Part shown: positions 1 through 10,200 of the stretch, piece by piece
How the letters are laid out: each line of letters opens with the position of its first letter
How positions within the stretch are numbered: the first letter of the stretch is position 1
NCBI RefSeq assembly: GCF_003863365.1
Contig: NZ_RQXT01000004.1
Location: forward strand, 162,527 to 226,526
Source of the DNA: Mesorhizobium tamadayense
GTDB lineage: Bacteria > Pseudomonadota > Alphaproteobacteria > Rhizobiales > Rhizobiaceae
Direction of reading: 5' to 3'
DNA length: 64,000 nucleotides
The notes under the pieces: model-generated
Database searches by the model: none
What the model saw: the letters and a program-made list of their open reading frames with translations, nothing else
What the model was told of the DNA's origin: nothing
Translations under genes and position numbers: made by a program

Positions 1-1049
1 AGATACCGGTAGATGGTCTTATCGCCAATCTGACGACCAGGGTCGAGACCTTCGAGGTCGCGGGCCGGATCTATCCGCTGACGCTCAACGACGCCGGTGA
101 GGCGCCGAACTGCTACATCTGCTGCCCGTCCAGCGCCTATATCGACTATGCCATCGACGAGACGCGCAACTTCGCAGCCCACCCTCTGCTGCGGCGCGCG
201 CTTCAGGCACTGATCAGCGCCTGCGCGCCGCTGGTCAGGGCAAGCGGCCTCGATCACCAGGTTCAGCTGAACAACTGGCTCTATTCCACCAACCCGGTGC
301 CGCTGCTCGACCGGCAGACGATCGCTGCGCTCCGCTCGGCGCTGGTCGCGCGCTTCCCTGGTCGTGCCATCGTCATCCGCTCGCTGAATGAGATCGCCGA
401 TTCGACGAGCATCGCCGCGCTGAAGGCGGAGGGCTTTCGCATGCTGGCGGCGCGGCAGATCTACATCTTCGCCGACCGCAGCGCGGCACCCGCCATGACA
501 AAGAACCTGAAGCGCGACCGTAAGCAGCTCGGCACCACGCATTTCGAGCGGGTCGGCGATGCCGATTTCACCGAGGCCGACTATGCGCGCGCCGAAGCGC
601 TCTACAACATGCTCTATCTGGAAAAATACTCGCCGCTCAATCCGCACTACACGGCCCGCTACATCGCCGAAATGCATCGGCGCGGCATCATCAGCCTTGC
701 CGGCCTGCGCCGGCCGGGCGGCGAGCTGGTCGCGGTCACCGGCCTGTTCGAGAATGGCGGCACGCTCACCCAGCCGATCGTCGGCTACGACACCGGCCTG
801 CCGCTCGGCGAGGGGCTCTACCGCATGGTGATGGCGATGGGGCAGGACCACGCCACGGCGCGCGGCCTTTTCTTCAACATGAGCGCGGGTGCCGCCCGCT
901 TCAAGCGCCTGCGCGGCGCGGTCGCCGCGATCGAGTACAACGCCGTCTACGCCGGCCGTCTTCCGCGCCGCCGACGCCTGGCGATCCGCATCATGGAGAC
1001 CGTGCTGGCGATGGTCGGTATCCCTTTGCTGAGGAGGTTCAAACTGTGA
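1..1049 (+). CDS. GNAT/FemAB-like acyltransferase-fold protein, 5' partial
   Basis: The reading frame is open from base 3 with no stop, so the start codon lies left of the window and the GTG at 297 is internal. The visible product is about 348 residues. The C-terminal half, with a long conserved stretch around [12 protein letters not shown] and a late segment with [16 protein letters not shown], resembles acyl-CoA N-acyltransferase (GNAT or FemAB-like) proteins; I infer this from overall pattern, and no catalytic residue can be named. The stop overlaps the start of the following Rieske gene by four bases (GTGA at 1046-1049), so the two are translationally coupled and probably act in one pathway. 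Substrate unknown. Confidence 0.6.
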   Translation, partial: IPVDGLIANLTTRVETFEVAGRIYPLTLNDAGEAPNCYICCPSSAYIDYAIDETRNFAAHPLLRRALQALISACAPLVRASGLDHQVQLNNWLYSTNPVPLLDRQTIAALRSALVARFPGRAIVIRSLNEIADSTSIAALKAEGFRMLAARQIYIFADRSAAPAMTKNLKRDRKQLGTTHFERVGDADFTEADYARAEALYNMLYLEKYSPLNPHYTARYIAEMHRRGIISLAGLRRPGGELVAVTGLFENGGTLTQPIVGYDTGLPLGEGLYRMVMAMGQDHATARGLFFNMSAGAARFKRLRGAVAAIEYNAVYAGRLPRRRRLAIRIMETVLAMVGIPLLRRFKL

Positions 1050-2047
1050 GCGAGCGCCGGGACCATGGCAAGGATTTCTGGCAGGCGGTGGCGCTCTCGG
1101 CCGATATCGGCAAGCGGCCGAAGCGCATCCTGTTCGATGGCGCGCCTGTTGTTCTGTTCCGCTCGGCGCAAGGCATTGCCGCGCTGTTCGACCGCTGCCC
1201 GCACCGGCTGGTCGAGCTCTCGACCGGCAAGGTGGTCGGCGGCGAGATCGAATGCCCCTATCATGGCTGGCGCTATGACGGCGAAGGCCGCTGCACCGCC
1301 ATTCCCGGCCATGTCGGCGCCATGCCGCGTTACCGGGTCCGCCGCTACGCTGCGATCGAGCGCGACGGCGTGGTCTTCGTCTCTTCCGGCAGGCCGCGGG
1401 ACGAACCTTACCTCCATTGCATGCAGGGCAAGAACGTCATCGTGCGGCGGGTGCGCTCATCGACGCAGTCGACGGTCATCGATGCGGCCGAGAACATCCT
1501 CGACGCCACCCACACCCATTTCACGCATAAGGGCCTGCTGCGCGGCCTGACCTCGAAGCGCCACCTGGTGCGGGTCGAAGTGAGCGGCGGCGAGGGCTGG
1601 GTCGAGGCGTGCTACATCGGTGAGGATCGCCAGCAGGGTCTGATCAGCCGGCTGCTGGAAGGCGAGCGGGCAAAAACCATCGGCCGCTTCCGCCATCCCG
1701 GCATCGCCGAGCTCGAATATTGGGGCAAGGACGGGCTGGTGCTCGCCACCACCTTTCACCTGCGCCAGGCCGACGAGCGCATCGTCGAGGGCATCGGCTG
1801 GCTGATCGGCCGGCGTCAGGGCCTGCTCGGCGAACTGAAGGCGCTCGCCTTCAAGCCGCTCTTCACGATTGCGCTGCATCAGGACCGGCGCGTGTTGAAA
1901 TCGGCAAGCGACAACGCCCGTTTCGCGCCGCAGGCTGTACCCGTGATCGGCCCGCTCGACTTCCTGCGTCGCGACATTGCGGCGATCATGGGAGGGAAGA
2001 TGCCGCCGGCTGCGAGTGAGCCGAGGGTGCATCAGATCCAGCTTTAG
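1046..2047 (+). CDS. Rieske [2Fe-2S] non-heme iron oxygenase-like protein
   Basis: A 333-residue protein starting at GTG 1046. An N-terminal Rieske domain (about residues 10-115) shows the cluster ligands as C-P-H-R near residue 51 and C-P-Y-H-G-W near residue 70. A second domain holds D-A-T-H-T-H-F-T-H near residue 155, which fits the D/H-x4-H mononuclear iron site of ring-hydroxylating oxygenase alpha subunits and vanillate demethylase-type monooxygenases. No reductase or ferredoxin gene is beside it, so electrons must come from elsewhere. The four-base overlap with the upstream acyltransferase-like gene suggests a shared pathway, for example tailoring of a small molecule. Family is clear; substrate is not. 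Confidence 0.8.
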   Translation: MSERRDHGKDFWQAVALSADIGKRPKRILFDGAPVVLFRSAQGIAALFDRCPHRLVELSTGKVVGGEIECPYHGWRYDGEGRCTAIPGHVGAMPRYRVRRYAAIERDGVVFVSSGRPRDEPYLHCMQGKNVIVRRVRSSTQSTVIDAAENILDATHTHFTHKGLLRGLTSKRHLVRVEVSGGEGWVEACYIGEDRQQGLISRLLEGERAKTIGRFRHPGIAELEYWGKDGLVLATTFHLRQADERIVEGIGWLIGRRQGLLGELKALAFKPLFTIALHQDRRVLKSASDNARFAPQAVPVIGPLDFLRRDIAAIMGGKMPPAASEPRVHQIQL

Positions 2048-2078
2048 GTGTAAATTTGGAGTTCAAGGAGATGTAACA

Positions 2079-2360
2079 ATGCCGCTTGAAACCACTCGCT
2101 TCGATATTCTCGAGTGCTTAGAGACTCCAGAAGATCGACTGTCCTATATATCGAGGCTGCTTTGGAGGATAGCGATCTCGCACTGATCGTACGCGCTCTC
2201 CGCGATGTGGCGCGGTCCGTGGGCGCAGGGGACTGGTGTCACGCCAGAAGCGCTCGACGAAGTGCTCAGCGGAAACGGTGATCCACGCCTCAGCACGCTG
2301 CTGGCTGTCATCAAGGCGTTGGGCCTGCAGCTCTCTGTGAAACCGATAGGCCAGCAGTAG
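2079..2360 (+). pseudogene. Remnant of an addiction-module antidote protein (HigA-like HTH)
   Basis: An ATG at 2079 preceded by AAGGAG starts MPLETTRFDILECLETPEDR, typical of the COG3636-type antidote proteins encoded next to RelE/HigB-like toxins. The frame then breaks twice. The middle part (Y-I-E-A-A-L-E-D-S-D-L-A-L-I-V-R-A-L) is read one frame over from about 2142. After V-A-R-S-V-G a small deletion shifts the frame again to give T-G-V-T-P-E-A-L-D-E-V-L, ending with L-S-V-K-P-I-G-Q-Q at TAG 2358-2360. All three pieces align in order with one intact antitoxin of about 95-100 residues. No toxin gene is adjacent, so this is a decayed orphan. Confidence 0.75.
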
Positions 2361-2430
2361 CCGAGCGGGTGCCCGCAGATCGTACATTGATTGGGGTTCG
2401 CGGGTCGAAGAATGCTACGCCTCACTCCGT

Positions 2431-2478
2431 CACACCCCCCCTCTGGCCCGGCAGGCCAGAGAGGGGTGCTGTCCCGCC
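2431..2478. repeat. Palindromic CCCCTCTGG...CCAGAGAGGGG intergenic repeat, partial copy
   Basis: CCCTCTGGCC-CGGCA-GGCCAGAGAGGGG forms a strong hairpin followed by TGCTGTCCCGCC. The same sequence style recurs at 44230-44276, 54496-54540, 54750-54798, 61640-61700 and 61766-61822, so this belongs to a dispersed rhizobial palindromic repeat family. It lies just beyond the stop codon of the minus-strand ATP-grasp gene and may also act as a transcription end there. Confidence 0.75.
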
Positions 2479-2482
2479 AACG

Positions 2483-3643
2483 TCAATCATCGGGCCCGTT
2501 CCACTCGATATCGCGCGTCGACGCCGCCTGCAGGCTGATACGTTGGCGATATGCCACGCCGGCGATCTCGGAGAGCGCAGGCCACTGCGCTTTCACCGGC
2601 GCCGGATCGCCCGGCCAGTCGAGCAGTTCCTGGCCCTCGCGCATGGCGTTTCGAAAGCGGTCTAGGCCGCCGGAGCGCAGAGCTGCCGGAAATCCGTAGA
2701 TCCACATGGCAAGCCGCACCGTTTGCGGTGAGGTCACGTCCGGCCTGACTTCCGGTCCGTCATCAAGCACGGCATCCGCGAACCCCTCCGGATCGCGGAA
2801 GAAATGCAGCCCGCTCACGGCGCGCGGATTGCACTCCAGCGGCAGCACCTTTCCGTCCGCCTCGCGCATCAGGTCGAAGGAGATCTGTCCAGTCCATCCG
2901 GTACCGGCGACGATGCGCTCGACCAGCTCGCGCGCTGCCCGGTCCTCAACAGGCTCGAAGAAGATACCGGCGCCCTTGCCGGCGCGGTAGAGCGAATAGT
3001 AGAGCGCCAGCGCCTTGAGCCTGCCTTGGCGCGCCACCGCATAGGCGCTGATCTCGTCGCCACCGATGAAACGCTGCGCCACCCACGGCATGGCAGGCGA
3101 GGGCGCGATGGCGTCGAGAAAGTCTGGCGTCGGACGCACCAGCACATGGCTGGCGAAGCGCGACCAGACCGGCTTGAAGACCAAGTCGCGCGAGCGGCTG
3201 CGCACCGCTTCCAAATCGTCGCACGAACTGAGCAGCGTGGTTTCCGGCACTGCCAGGCCAAGCCGCTCGGCCAGCCGGATGAAGGCATGCTTGTTGTGCA
3301 CCTGCGCCAGCACGTCGATGCCGGGCGCGAACAGCAGTGCCGGCATGATTCGCCTGTGCCAGGCCAGCGCGAGATAAAAAACCTCCTCGCAGGTCGGGAT
3401 GACGAACTCTATGCCTTCTTCGCGGATCAGCGCCTCGATCGCCTCGGCATAGGCCTGCGGCTCGAAGCGCGGTGGCGGCAGGCGATGGTAGCGCGCGCAG
3501 GCCTTGCTCGCGGCGGCGATCGGGCGCGCCGGCGTGTCGGCCAGGATTACCCGGCGGCCGGCGCCACTAAGCAGGCGCGCCAGATGCAGCGCCACCGGCG
3601 CGCGCGCTCCGGTGATGAGCACGGTCTGGCCAGGCGCTGCCAC
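2483..3643 (-). CDS. ATP-grasp domain protein
   Basis: A 386-residue protein from GTG at 3643. Residues 5-40 (V-L-I-T-G-A-R-A-P-V-A) form a Rossmann-like pre-ATP-grasp segment. The ATP-grasp fold follows, with VFKPVWSRF near residue 147, the Q-R-F-I-G-G-D-E hinge near residue 190 and the Mg-binding L-P-L-E-C-N-P-R-A segment near residue 272. This arrangement resembles carbamoyl-phosphate synthase-like carboxylate-amine/thiol ligases of unassigned substrate. Only four bases separate it from the stop of the upstream secreted-protein gene, so they are co-transcribed. The likely reaction is ATP-driven ligation through an acyl phosphate; the acceptor is unknown. Confidence 0.75.
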   Translation of the reverse strand: MAAPGQTVLITGARAPVALHLARLLSGAGRRVILADTPARPIAAASKACARYHRLPPPRFEPQAYAEAIEALIREEGIEFVIPTCEEVFYLALAWHRRIMPALLFAPGIDVLAQVHNKHAFIRLAERLGLAVPETTLLSSCDDLEAVRSRSRDLVFKPVWSRFASHVLVRPTPDFLDAIAPSPAMPWVAQRFIGGDEISAYAVARQGRLKALALYYSLYRAGKGAGIFFEPVEDRAARELVERIVAGTGWTGQISFDLMREADGKVLPLECNPRAVSGLHFFRDPEGFADAVLDDGPEVRPDVTSPQTVRLAMWIYGFPAALRSGGLDRFRNAMREGQELLDWPGDPAPVKAQWPALSEIAGVAYRQRISLQAASTRDIEWNGPDD

Positions 3644-3647
3644 CCTA

Positions 3648-4088
3648 TCAACCGCCCTTCAGCTGCCGAAGTACGTCTCGATTGGCTTGGAGGAGTTCAA
3701 GATAGCGCTTCTTCGCCTCGGGCTCCGCAAAGCAGTAGAAACGAAACAGCGCTTTGCCACTGTTTTCGTAGCCGTGAAAGGCCGGAGCTTTGTTCGTTGT
3801 CTCGCTTGTCGCTCGATCGAGCGCGAACAGTTCCTTGAAAAAAACTGTTCCGTCTTCCGAATGCGCGACGACCACCCTTTCCATACGACCGTTGCTATAG
3901 AAGTACGACACTCTCGACTGATTGCCTTCGGCGTTCTCATTGATCGTTTCTAGGGCGCCGTTGCCGGGTTGGTCCGGACACTTGATGGAAACTCTGAGGA
4001 AATCGCTATCGGCGAGGGACGCCGAGCTGCCGCACGTCGCGAAAAGCAATACGATCAGGCTCGGCGCTACAGCGGAAATTTTCGACAT
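3648..4088 (-). CDS. Hypothetical secreted protein
   Basis: I chose ATG 4088 because it gives an N-terminus MSKISAVAPSLIVLLFATC that looks like a Sec signal peptide; an upstream in-frame ATG at 4172 would bury it behind 28 polar residues. The mature part of about 120 residues has two or three cysteines (K-C-P-D-Q near the front, R-F-Y-C-F-A later) and ends in a charged helix. The C after F-A-T is a poor lipobox, so a lipoprotein is possible but not favoured. I do not recognise the family. It sits four bases upstream of the ATP-grasp gene on the same strand. Confidence 0.5.
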   Translation of the reverse strand: MSKISAVAPSLIVLLFATCGSSASLADSDFLRVSIKCPDQPGNGALETINENAEGNQSRVSYFYSNGRMERVVVAHSEDGTVFFKELFALDRATSETTNKAPAFHGYENSGKALFRFYCFAEPEAKKRYLELLQANRDVLRQLKGG

Positions 4089-4230
4089 GGTAAGAAGCTC
4101 ACGGGCGATCACCGCCGACTCGGCTATCCGACGCCGATGATTGACAATCTTGCGACTGCTTCGCGAAGTCAAACAGCGTCTATACAGATGGCCGAAACCG
4201 AAATGTCGCTCCCTGTGCTCGGCAATTCCA

Positions 4231-5409
4231 CTACTTTACGCCGACCGGCAGCGCGCGCTGGACGACGTTGAGGAAGAAGCGGATGCCGATCGGGACGATC
4301 GCGTCGTTGAAGACGAAGCGGTCGCCATGCAGCCCGGCGCCCGGGCCGACATCGCCGGCGCCGATCCAGACATAGGCGCCGTCGCCGACGCCCTGCAGCA
4401 GGAAGGCAAAATCCTCGCAGCCCATGCTGGGTTGGAACTCAGTTGAGATGCGTTCCTCACCTATTGTGTCCGCGCCGGCCAGGGCGGCGAGCGCCGCGCC
4501 ATTTGCCGGGTTCACCACCGGCGGATAGCCGCGCTTGTAGGTGAGTTCGGCGCTGGCGCCGTGCGCGGCGGCGGTGGCCTGCGCCACACGCTCGATCTCG
4601 GCCGCGCAGTGATCGGACAGCGCGCGGTCATAGAAGCGGCAGGTGCCCTCGACCTTCACCTCGCCCGGCACGAAATTGTTGAAGCGGCCGCCATGGATCT
4701 GGGTCACCGACAGCACGGCCGGCGACAACGGATCGATGCTGCGGGAGACCAGCCGCTGGATCGCGGTGACGAAGCTTGCCGCAGCCAGCAGCGGATCGTC
4801 GCCCAGATGCGGCATGGCCGCATGGCAGCCTGCGCCGCGAAAGACGATCTCGAAATCGTCGACCGCCGCCATCTGCGGCCCGGCGCGCACGCCGATATGG
4901 CCCTCCGGGAAACCCGGCCAGTTGTGGATGGCGAAAACCTGGTCGACCGGAAAGCGCTTCAGCAGCCCGTCCTCAATCATCTTCTTGCCGCCACCCAGCA
5001 CCTCCTCGGCCGGCTGGAAGACGAACACCACCGTGCCGTCGAAGCCCTCGCTTTCGGCGAGCAGCTTCGCCGCGCCGAGCAGCATGGCGGTATGGCCGTC
5101 ATGGCCGCATGCATGCATGACGCCATCGTTGCGCGAGGCATAGGCCAGGTCTGTTGCTTCCCTGATCGGCAGCGCGTCGAGCTCTGCGCGCAGCGCGATC
5201 GCCTTGCCGCTCGCGCCTTTCGTCAGCGTCGCCACCACCGCGGTGGCGCTGACATCGGTATGGACGGTCAGGCCGAACTCTCCGAGCTTCGCCGCGACGA
5301 AAGTCGCCGTTTCATGCTCGGCGAAACCGAGCTCCGGATTGGCGTGGATTGCCTGCCGCCAGCCGATCACCTCCGGCACGATCGCCGCTATCCTGTCGTT
5401 CTTCCGCAT
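4231..5409 (-). CDS. M20 family metallopeptidase / amidohydrolase (hippurate hydrolase-like)
   Basis: A 392-residue protein with the full M20D layout. R-Q-A-I-H-A-N-P-E-L-G-F near residue 18 is the usual opening, M-H-A-C-G-H-D-G-H near residue 97 supplies metal ligands, and Q-P-A-E-E near residue 133 holds the catalytic glutamates. A dimerisation domain spans about 180-295, and M-G-C-E-D-F-A-F with a late H-G-D complete the metal site. Family members hydrolyse N-acyl amino acids or indole-amino acid conjugates in the cytoplasm. It is divergent from an AraC-type gene 100 bp away, which probably controls it. Exact substrate cannot be read from sequence. Confidence 0.88.
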   Translation of the reverse strand: MRKNDRIAAIVPEVIGWRQAIHANPELGFAEHETATFVAAKLGEFGLTVHTDVSATAVVATLTKGASGKAIALRAELDALPIREATDLAYASRNDGVMHACGHDGHTAMLLGAAKLLAESEGFDGTVVFVFQPAEEVLGGGKKMIEDGLLKRFPVDQVFAIHNWPGFPEGHIGVRAGPQMAAVDDFEIVFRGAGCHAAMPHLGDDPLLAAASFVTAIQRLVSRSIDPLSPAVLSVTQIHGGRFNNFVPGEVKVEGTCRFYDRALSDHCAAEIERVAQATAAAHGASAELTYKRGYPPVVNPANGAALAALAGADTIGEERISTEFQPSMGCEDFAFLLQGVGDGAYVWIGAGDVGPGAGLHGDRFVFNDAIVPIGIRFFLNVVQRALPVGVK

Positions 5410-5509
5410 CGTCCTGTCTCCGCCTTCGAATGCGGCGATCTAGCCGGCGTCATCGGCTCCAGTCTTGAACGGGATTGACGGGCAGGGCGGTTTTCGAGAG
5501 GCTTCAAAG

Positions 5510-6340
5510 ATGAGCGATGCCGGCGAGCAAAGGGAACGCGAAGCAGCAAAGCTGACACGGCATGAAGGCCTGGGCGGCCTCGAAATGCTGGCCGCCCGCT
5601 ACCGCGATCACGCCTATGCGCTGCACACACACCCGACCTGGGTGTTCGGCGTCGTGGTGGCCGGCGTCGAGAAGCTGCGCATCGGCAGTCGTAGTCATTT
5701 CGCGCCGGCGGGCTCGATTATCATCGTCAATCCGGAAGAGCCGCATGATGGCGAGAAGGGCGCTCCCGCCGGCTGGGCTTACCGCACATGCTATCCGGAC
5801 GCCGCCCTGATGGCCGAGATCGCCGAAGATCTGGAGCTGCCGGGATTGCCGATGTTCAGCGGCGGGATCGTGGAAGTGCCTGAGCTAGCACGGGCCTTCG
5901 TGCGGGCGCATCGCCTGGCAGGACAGGCACTGGAACAGGAAGCGGCGATGCTGGCGGTGCTGCGCGATCTGGTGAGGCGCTTCGGCGACGGCAGGCACCG
6001 CGACCGCGCGTCGGACGGCGGGGAGACGGCGCGGCGCTTCCGCCTTTATGGCGAGCTGATCGCCGCCGATCTTTCAGCCGGTTTCGACCTCGCGCATCTG
6101 GCGGCGGCGGCCGGCGTCACCCGCTTCCAGGTCATCCGCGATTTCCACCGCGCCGCCGGCATGACGCCGGGCCAATATCTGCGCGACCGCCGCGTCCGCG
6201 CCGCCTCGGCACTGATGAAGACCGGCATGCCGCTGGCAGAGATCGCCGCGGCCACGGGCTTCGCCGACCAGAGCCATCTCACCAGGGTATTCAAGGCGAT
6301 CAAGGGACTTTCCCCCGGCGCATGGCGCGCCGCGGCGTGA
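5510..6340 (+). CDS. AraC family transcriptional regulator with cupin-type sensor domain
   Basis: A 276-residue protein from ATG 5510; a TTG 45 bases upstream is in frame but less likely. The N-terminal half has the AraC_binding cupin pattern (H-A-Y-A-L-H-T-H-P-T-W-V-F-G near residue 35, then N-P-E-E-P-H-D-G near residue 72). The C-terminal 95 residues hold two helix-turn-helix motifs, the second with E-I-A-A-A-T-G-F-A-D-Q-S-H-L-T-R-V-F-K. It is transcribed away from the M20 amidohydrolase gene, so an amino-acid derivative sensed by the cupin could induce that hydrolase; that link is inference from position only. Confidence 0.85.
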   Translation: MSDAGEQREREAAKLTRHEGLGGLEMLAARYRDHAYALHTHPTWVFGVVVAGVEKLRIGSRSHFAPAGSIIIVNPEEPHDGEKGAPAGWAYRTCYPDAALMAEIAEDLELPGLPMFSGGIVEVPELARAFVRAHRLAGQALEQEAAMLAVLRDLVRRFGDGRHRDRASDGGETARRFRLYGELIAADLSAGFDLAHLAAAAGVTRFQVIRDFHRAAGMTPGQYLRDRRVRAASALMKTGMPLAEIAAATGFADQSHLTRVFKAIKGLSPGAWRAAA

Positions 6341-6388
6341 GATTTGTCGCGCGGCACGTTGTGCCGGCCGGAACCAGCGGCAGGCGCG

Positions 6389-7168
6389 CTACATCAGCGA
6401 CGCGGTGGCCAGGCGACTTTTGGCGGTGTTCGGCTTCCTGTCGCCAACATATTCGACATTGGTGTCGATGAGCCGGTCGCTGTCGATACCGGCTGCGGTT
6501 AGAATGTCCATGATTGCCTTGATCCGCTGCTTGGCGAGATCCTTGTTCGTCTTGTCGGGTTTGGCGCCCGTGATTTCCTTGGCGGCCGTTGCCGTCAGTT
6601 CCACGTTGCAACGCGAATCTTTGATGCCGGCGGCGAATTTTTCGAGTTCGCTTTTGACCCGCTGTGAAATCACCGAGGATTTGCTGTCGAAGAAGAGGGC
6701 GACCTGGACAGGGCTCCGCTTCTCATACCGCCGGCAGGAGATCCCTTGCTTCGGCAAGGTGTACAGGATGGCGCTCCGCGCCTGGTTCTTGTCGGTGGCC
6801 CTATCGTCGACCCAATGAGAAAGCGCCAGCACCATTTCGGGCTTGACGCCCTGCGCTTTGAGAAAATCGCTTGTTGCGTTCAGCCTGCGGCCGGCAATGC
6901 TGTCCGCTTTGTCGTAAGCGCCTTCCTTGCTGGCCGTCGCGTAGAGCCGGTAGCCGCAATCCCGTCCGGCATCCTTGACGAACGCCGCCAGTCCTTTCGC
7001 TGTCTCGTCGGAAATCTTGCCGTCGCCTTTTTTGAACAGGACGCGGTACGAGTTCCACTGGGTGCATTTCGGTCCGACGTCGCGTTCCTGGGCGGCGGCC
7101 GCAGTGAAGAATGCCCCGCTGACGGCAACGACGAAAAGACCCAGGACAAGACCGACAATGCTTTTCAT
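6389..7168 (-). CDS. Secreted protein with two OmpA-like segments
   Basis: From ATG 7168 (a second ATG lies 9 bases upstream) the 259-residue product begins with a clear signal peptide (MKSIVGLVLGLFVVAVSGA, cleavage near A-A-A-Q). Two repeats of the OmpA/MotB C-terminal kind follow. The first, about 40-130, holds K-A-D-S-I-A-G-R-R-L-N-A-T-S-D-F-L; the second, about 150-250, holds V-A-L-F-F-D-S-K-S-S-V-I-S and D-L-A-K-Q-R-I-K-A-I-M-D. Such folds bind peptidoglycan, but the usual N-x2-L-S-x2-R-A signature is degenerate, so binding is uncertain. Four cysteines could form disulfides in the periplasm. Convergent with the AraC gene. Confidence 0.6.
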   Translation of the reverse strand: MKSIVGLVLGLFVVAVSGAFFTAAAAQERDVGPKCTQWNSYRVLFKKGDGKISDETAKGLAAFVKDAGRDCGYRLYATASKEGAYDKADSIAGRRLNATSDFLKAQGVKPEMVLALSHWVDDRATDKNQARSAILYTLPKQGISCRRYEKRSPVQVALFFDSKSSVISQRVKSELEKFAAGIKDSRCNVELTATAAKEITGAKPDKTNKDLAKQRIKAIMDILTAAGIDSDRLIDTNVEYVGDRKPNTAKSRLATASLM

Positions 7169-7258
7169 TGGCACCATTCCGCGCTGGCTCGATCTGTTTT
7201 TACCGCACTTCGCGCCCCTGAAAAAGGTAACGTTCGCGCGATTGGCGGCTCCCGCACA

Positions 7259-10200
7259 TCAGTCCCACACAAGCAGCAATTTGCGCCAGAAGGCGTTGGA
7301 CGGCATCGGTTTCGAACCGCGCGGCAGTTTGATGGCCAGATAGATGGTCAGCCATTTGCGATCGACCTCCCGGACGGAAACTTTCAAATCGTGCAACTCG
7401 AATGGTTTCGAGACCCGCGTCCACCCAGAGAACGCCAGGGCGCCGACCGGGGAATCTTTTTTCCATGTCAGGCTGTCTTCCGGTCGGCCCAGCGCCATGG
7501 CGAACTCGAAGGGGGAAGCCTCTTCGTGCGCAATTTCCACCGTTGCGACGACGCTTCTGGCAAAGGCCGGAAATGTGGAATTGAGGGAAGCGACCACTGG
7601 ACCATGGGCGCTCGGCCGCAAAAAGATGCCGCCATTGTCCCCGGCGACGAGCAGTGCCGGCAACTCGGACGGATAGATCGTCACAAGCGCTGCCCGCTTC
7701 ATCTCCTCGCCGGTTAGCCGCCGCATGCGTTGACGTTCTTGAGGCGCGTTGAGGCGCGGGTGCTTCCCGCCGGTCGAAACGACATTTCGGACCTGAATGC
7801 TAGAAAAGCCCCCGAGCACCCGTGCGTCCGGCCGATTGCCGCCGCATCTGACCGCGAGCAGCAGGTCGCGTCTGCCGGGAACAGGCGATTTGAGGCCCGT
7901 TGCGATTTCGCGTGGTTCGTGCGGGCGGCTGACATCGGCCCAGCCGTTCCCTCCGTCATCCTCGAGGAGTCGAGCGAGCTTTTCGAAGGTCTGGTTTTCC
8001 GCGTCCACGATCGCGATCTGAAACTGCGCGGGTCCCGTCAGTGCCTCATCGAGATAGACCCAGCAGCTCGCGCTGATTGTCCCGGCCGGACAGACGCCCT
8101 TCAGCAGCGCCATCGAGACGGTGCTGCCGGCGGCCTGGACAAACAGCTGGTCCGGCGATTGCTCGACATAGCTCAGCAGATCCGCATCGGCATCCGGATG
8201 CGAGCCGACATGAGCGCGGCGCAGGACTTCAACCGGGAGGTAGCGCTCGCTGTAGAACGAAGAATGGAGTTCCGGCACTGTTTCCTCAGTGGCGGCGTTG
8301 AGCATTTCGACGACGCCGAGCGTGAAGTCGGACCGTCCCGCATGGGCGAGAAGCGAAATTGCCGTGTCGGCCCTGCCTTCTCGCGCCGCGATCTCGGCCA
8401 GCAACTGCATTGCGTCTGCGGAGTTAGGGGAAGCGGCGCTCAGCCGCAGATACCGTTCGTCCTTGACGCGCAGTTCAAGGTTCCAGAGGTTGAGGTCCTT
8501 CTCGTGATCGGCAGTGTTCGAGCTGATACCGAGCTGCACGAACATGTCGGTGTGCGCGAACTTGTGCTTTCGGAACACATTGATGATCGGCCGGCGATTC
8601 CTCAGCCACTCGGCATTGCGGTTCATGCCCGTCGGCGAAGACCGGTACCAGTACAGCGGCTCCGGGACAGTGACGATCTCCAGGCCCGCCAGATCGGCGC
8701 GCAGGAAGAACTCCCAATCGCTCGCCGAAAAGCCGCGCTCCTCGTTGAGGTAGCCTATCTTGTCGAACACTTCGCGCCGGAACATTGCGTTGGCATCGCC
8801 ATACGGGTTGGTGATCAGCGCGATGTCCGGCGGGCCGCCGACCGGGAAGTAGAGCATATAGCCGCTCTTGGTGTCCGGCGGCACGAAGGGCTCGTTGAGC
8901 CACTTGGCAAACGTCGTGCAAATATCAGCGCCGGACTTTTGCATGCCGGCAACGAGCGTGCTGACTGCGTTGGGGAACAGCGCGTTGTCGTCGTCCAGGA
9001 ACAGGATCAACGACCCCTTCGCGTTACGAATTCCGTTGTTGCGCGCCTTGCCGAGGAAGCCGTTCTTCTGCCGGATGATCCGCCAGCCGCGCTGTTCGAA
9101 CTCGGGCTCGATTTCATTGAGCAGGCGAATTGCGTCCGGATCCGTGCTGCCGTCGTCGACGACGATCAATTCGATATTGGGGTAGTCCTGGCGCCGGACC
9201 GATGCAATCGCCTGCGGCAACAGCCGCGCCCGATTGTAGTGCGCCGTGATGATCGAAACGAGCGGCGGCCGGCTGCGGCTCCGGCTTGGGCCGGCGGCCT
9301 TGGCGGGGTGCCGACAGAGCTTGACGTGCAGCTTGCTCCAGACCTTCTCGCGCGCTTCCCGGTCATGCAAGGGCTTTGCCGGACCGAATGAGGGACCCTC
9401 CAGCACGGACGCGATCTTGGCCGCAATCGCGGAGGGGGACGCCTGCATCATGACCGTCTCGGCGGATTTCGGCTGAAGGAGCCCGCGTATGCTGCCGACG
9501 TCCGTCGCGATGAAGGGGATCTCCTCGTCAAGGCACGTCACCACATCCAGCGGGAGCTGCGCGGCCGAGTGCGTGATTGCCACCAGCGCATGGCTCTGCC
9601 GCAGATAACGGAATATCTCGGGCTCGTCCCGGATGGGCAGTAGCTTCAGCTTGAACGGCCATTGCCGGGCGCGCCGTACGATCATGCCGCCCGAATGCTC
9701 GCCGAGCACATGGCCAAAAGCGCCGATAATCGTCACGGCCACGTCCGTCACGCCACTCTCGGTCAGGCGATCCAGCGCGTCGCAGAACAGCGTCAATCCG
9801 CTTCGCGTCTCCGTGCCCGAGAAATGAACCACTTCGCCTGCCGGCCTCTCCCGGGGCCGGTCGTGATCGACGGCGAAGTTCGAACGCCACTCCTCGGGCT
9901 CCAGCGGCGTCGCGATGTGGTAGCTGGCCGGCACTCTCCATCCCGCCTTCGTCATCCAGTCGAGCAGGGACTGGCCCGTAACGACAAGATGGTCGCAGGT
10001 CTCGGCGGAGGTCCTTTCCATATGGGCGACGGTCATCTGCTCCTTGCGTTCGATCGCCCTGGCATTGGCCTCCAGATCCCACATGAGCGGCTCATGCGCG
10101 AGCACCACGAGGATGGGAGGATCGGCAAAGACGCCCGTGCGCTTGGCGACTGTGGGGAAATGCGCCAGTCCGCCTTCAAGCGCAAAATAGACGACATCGA

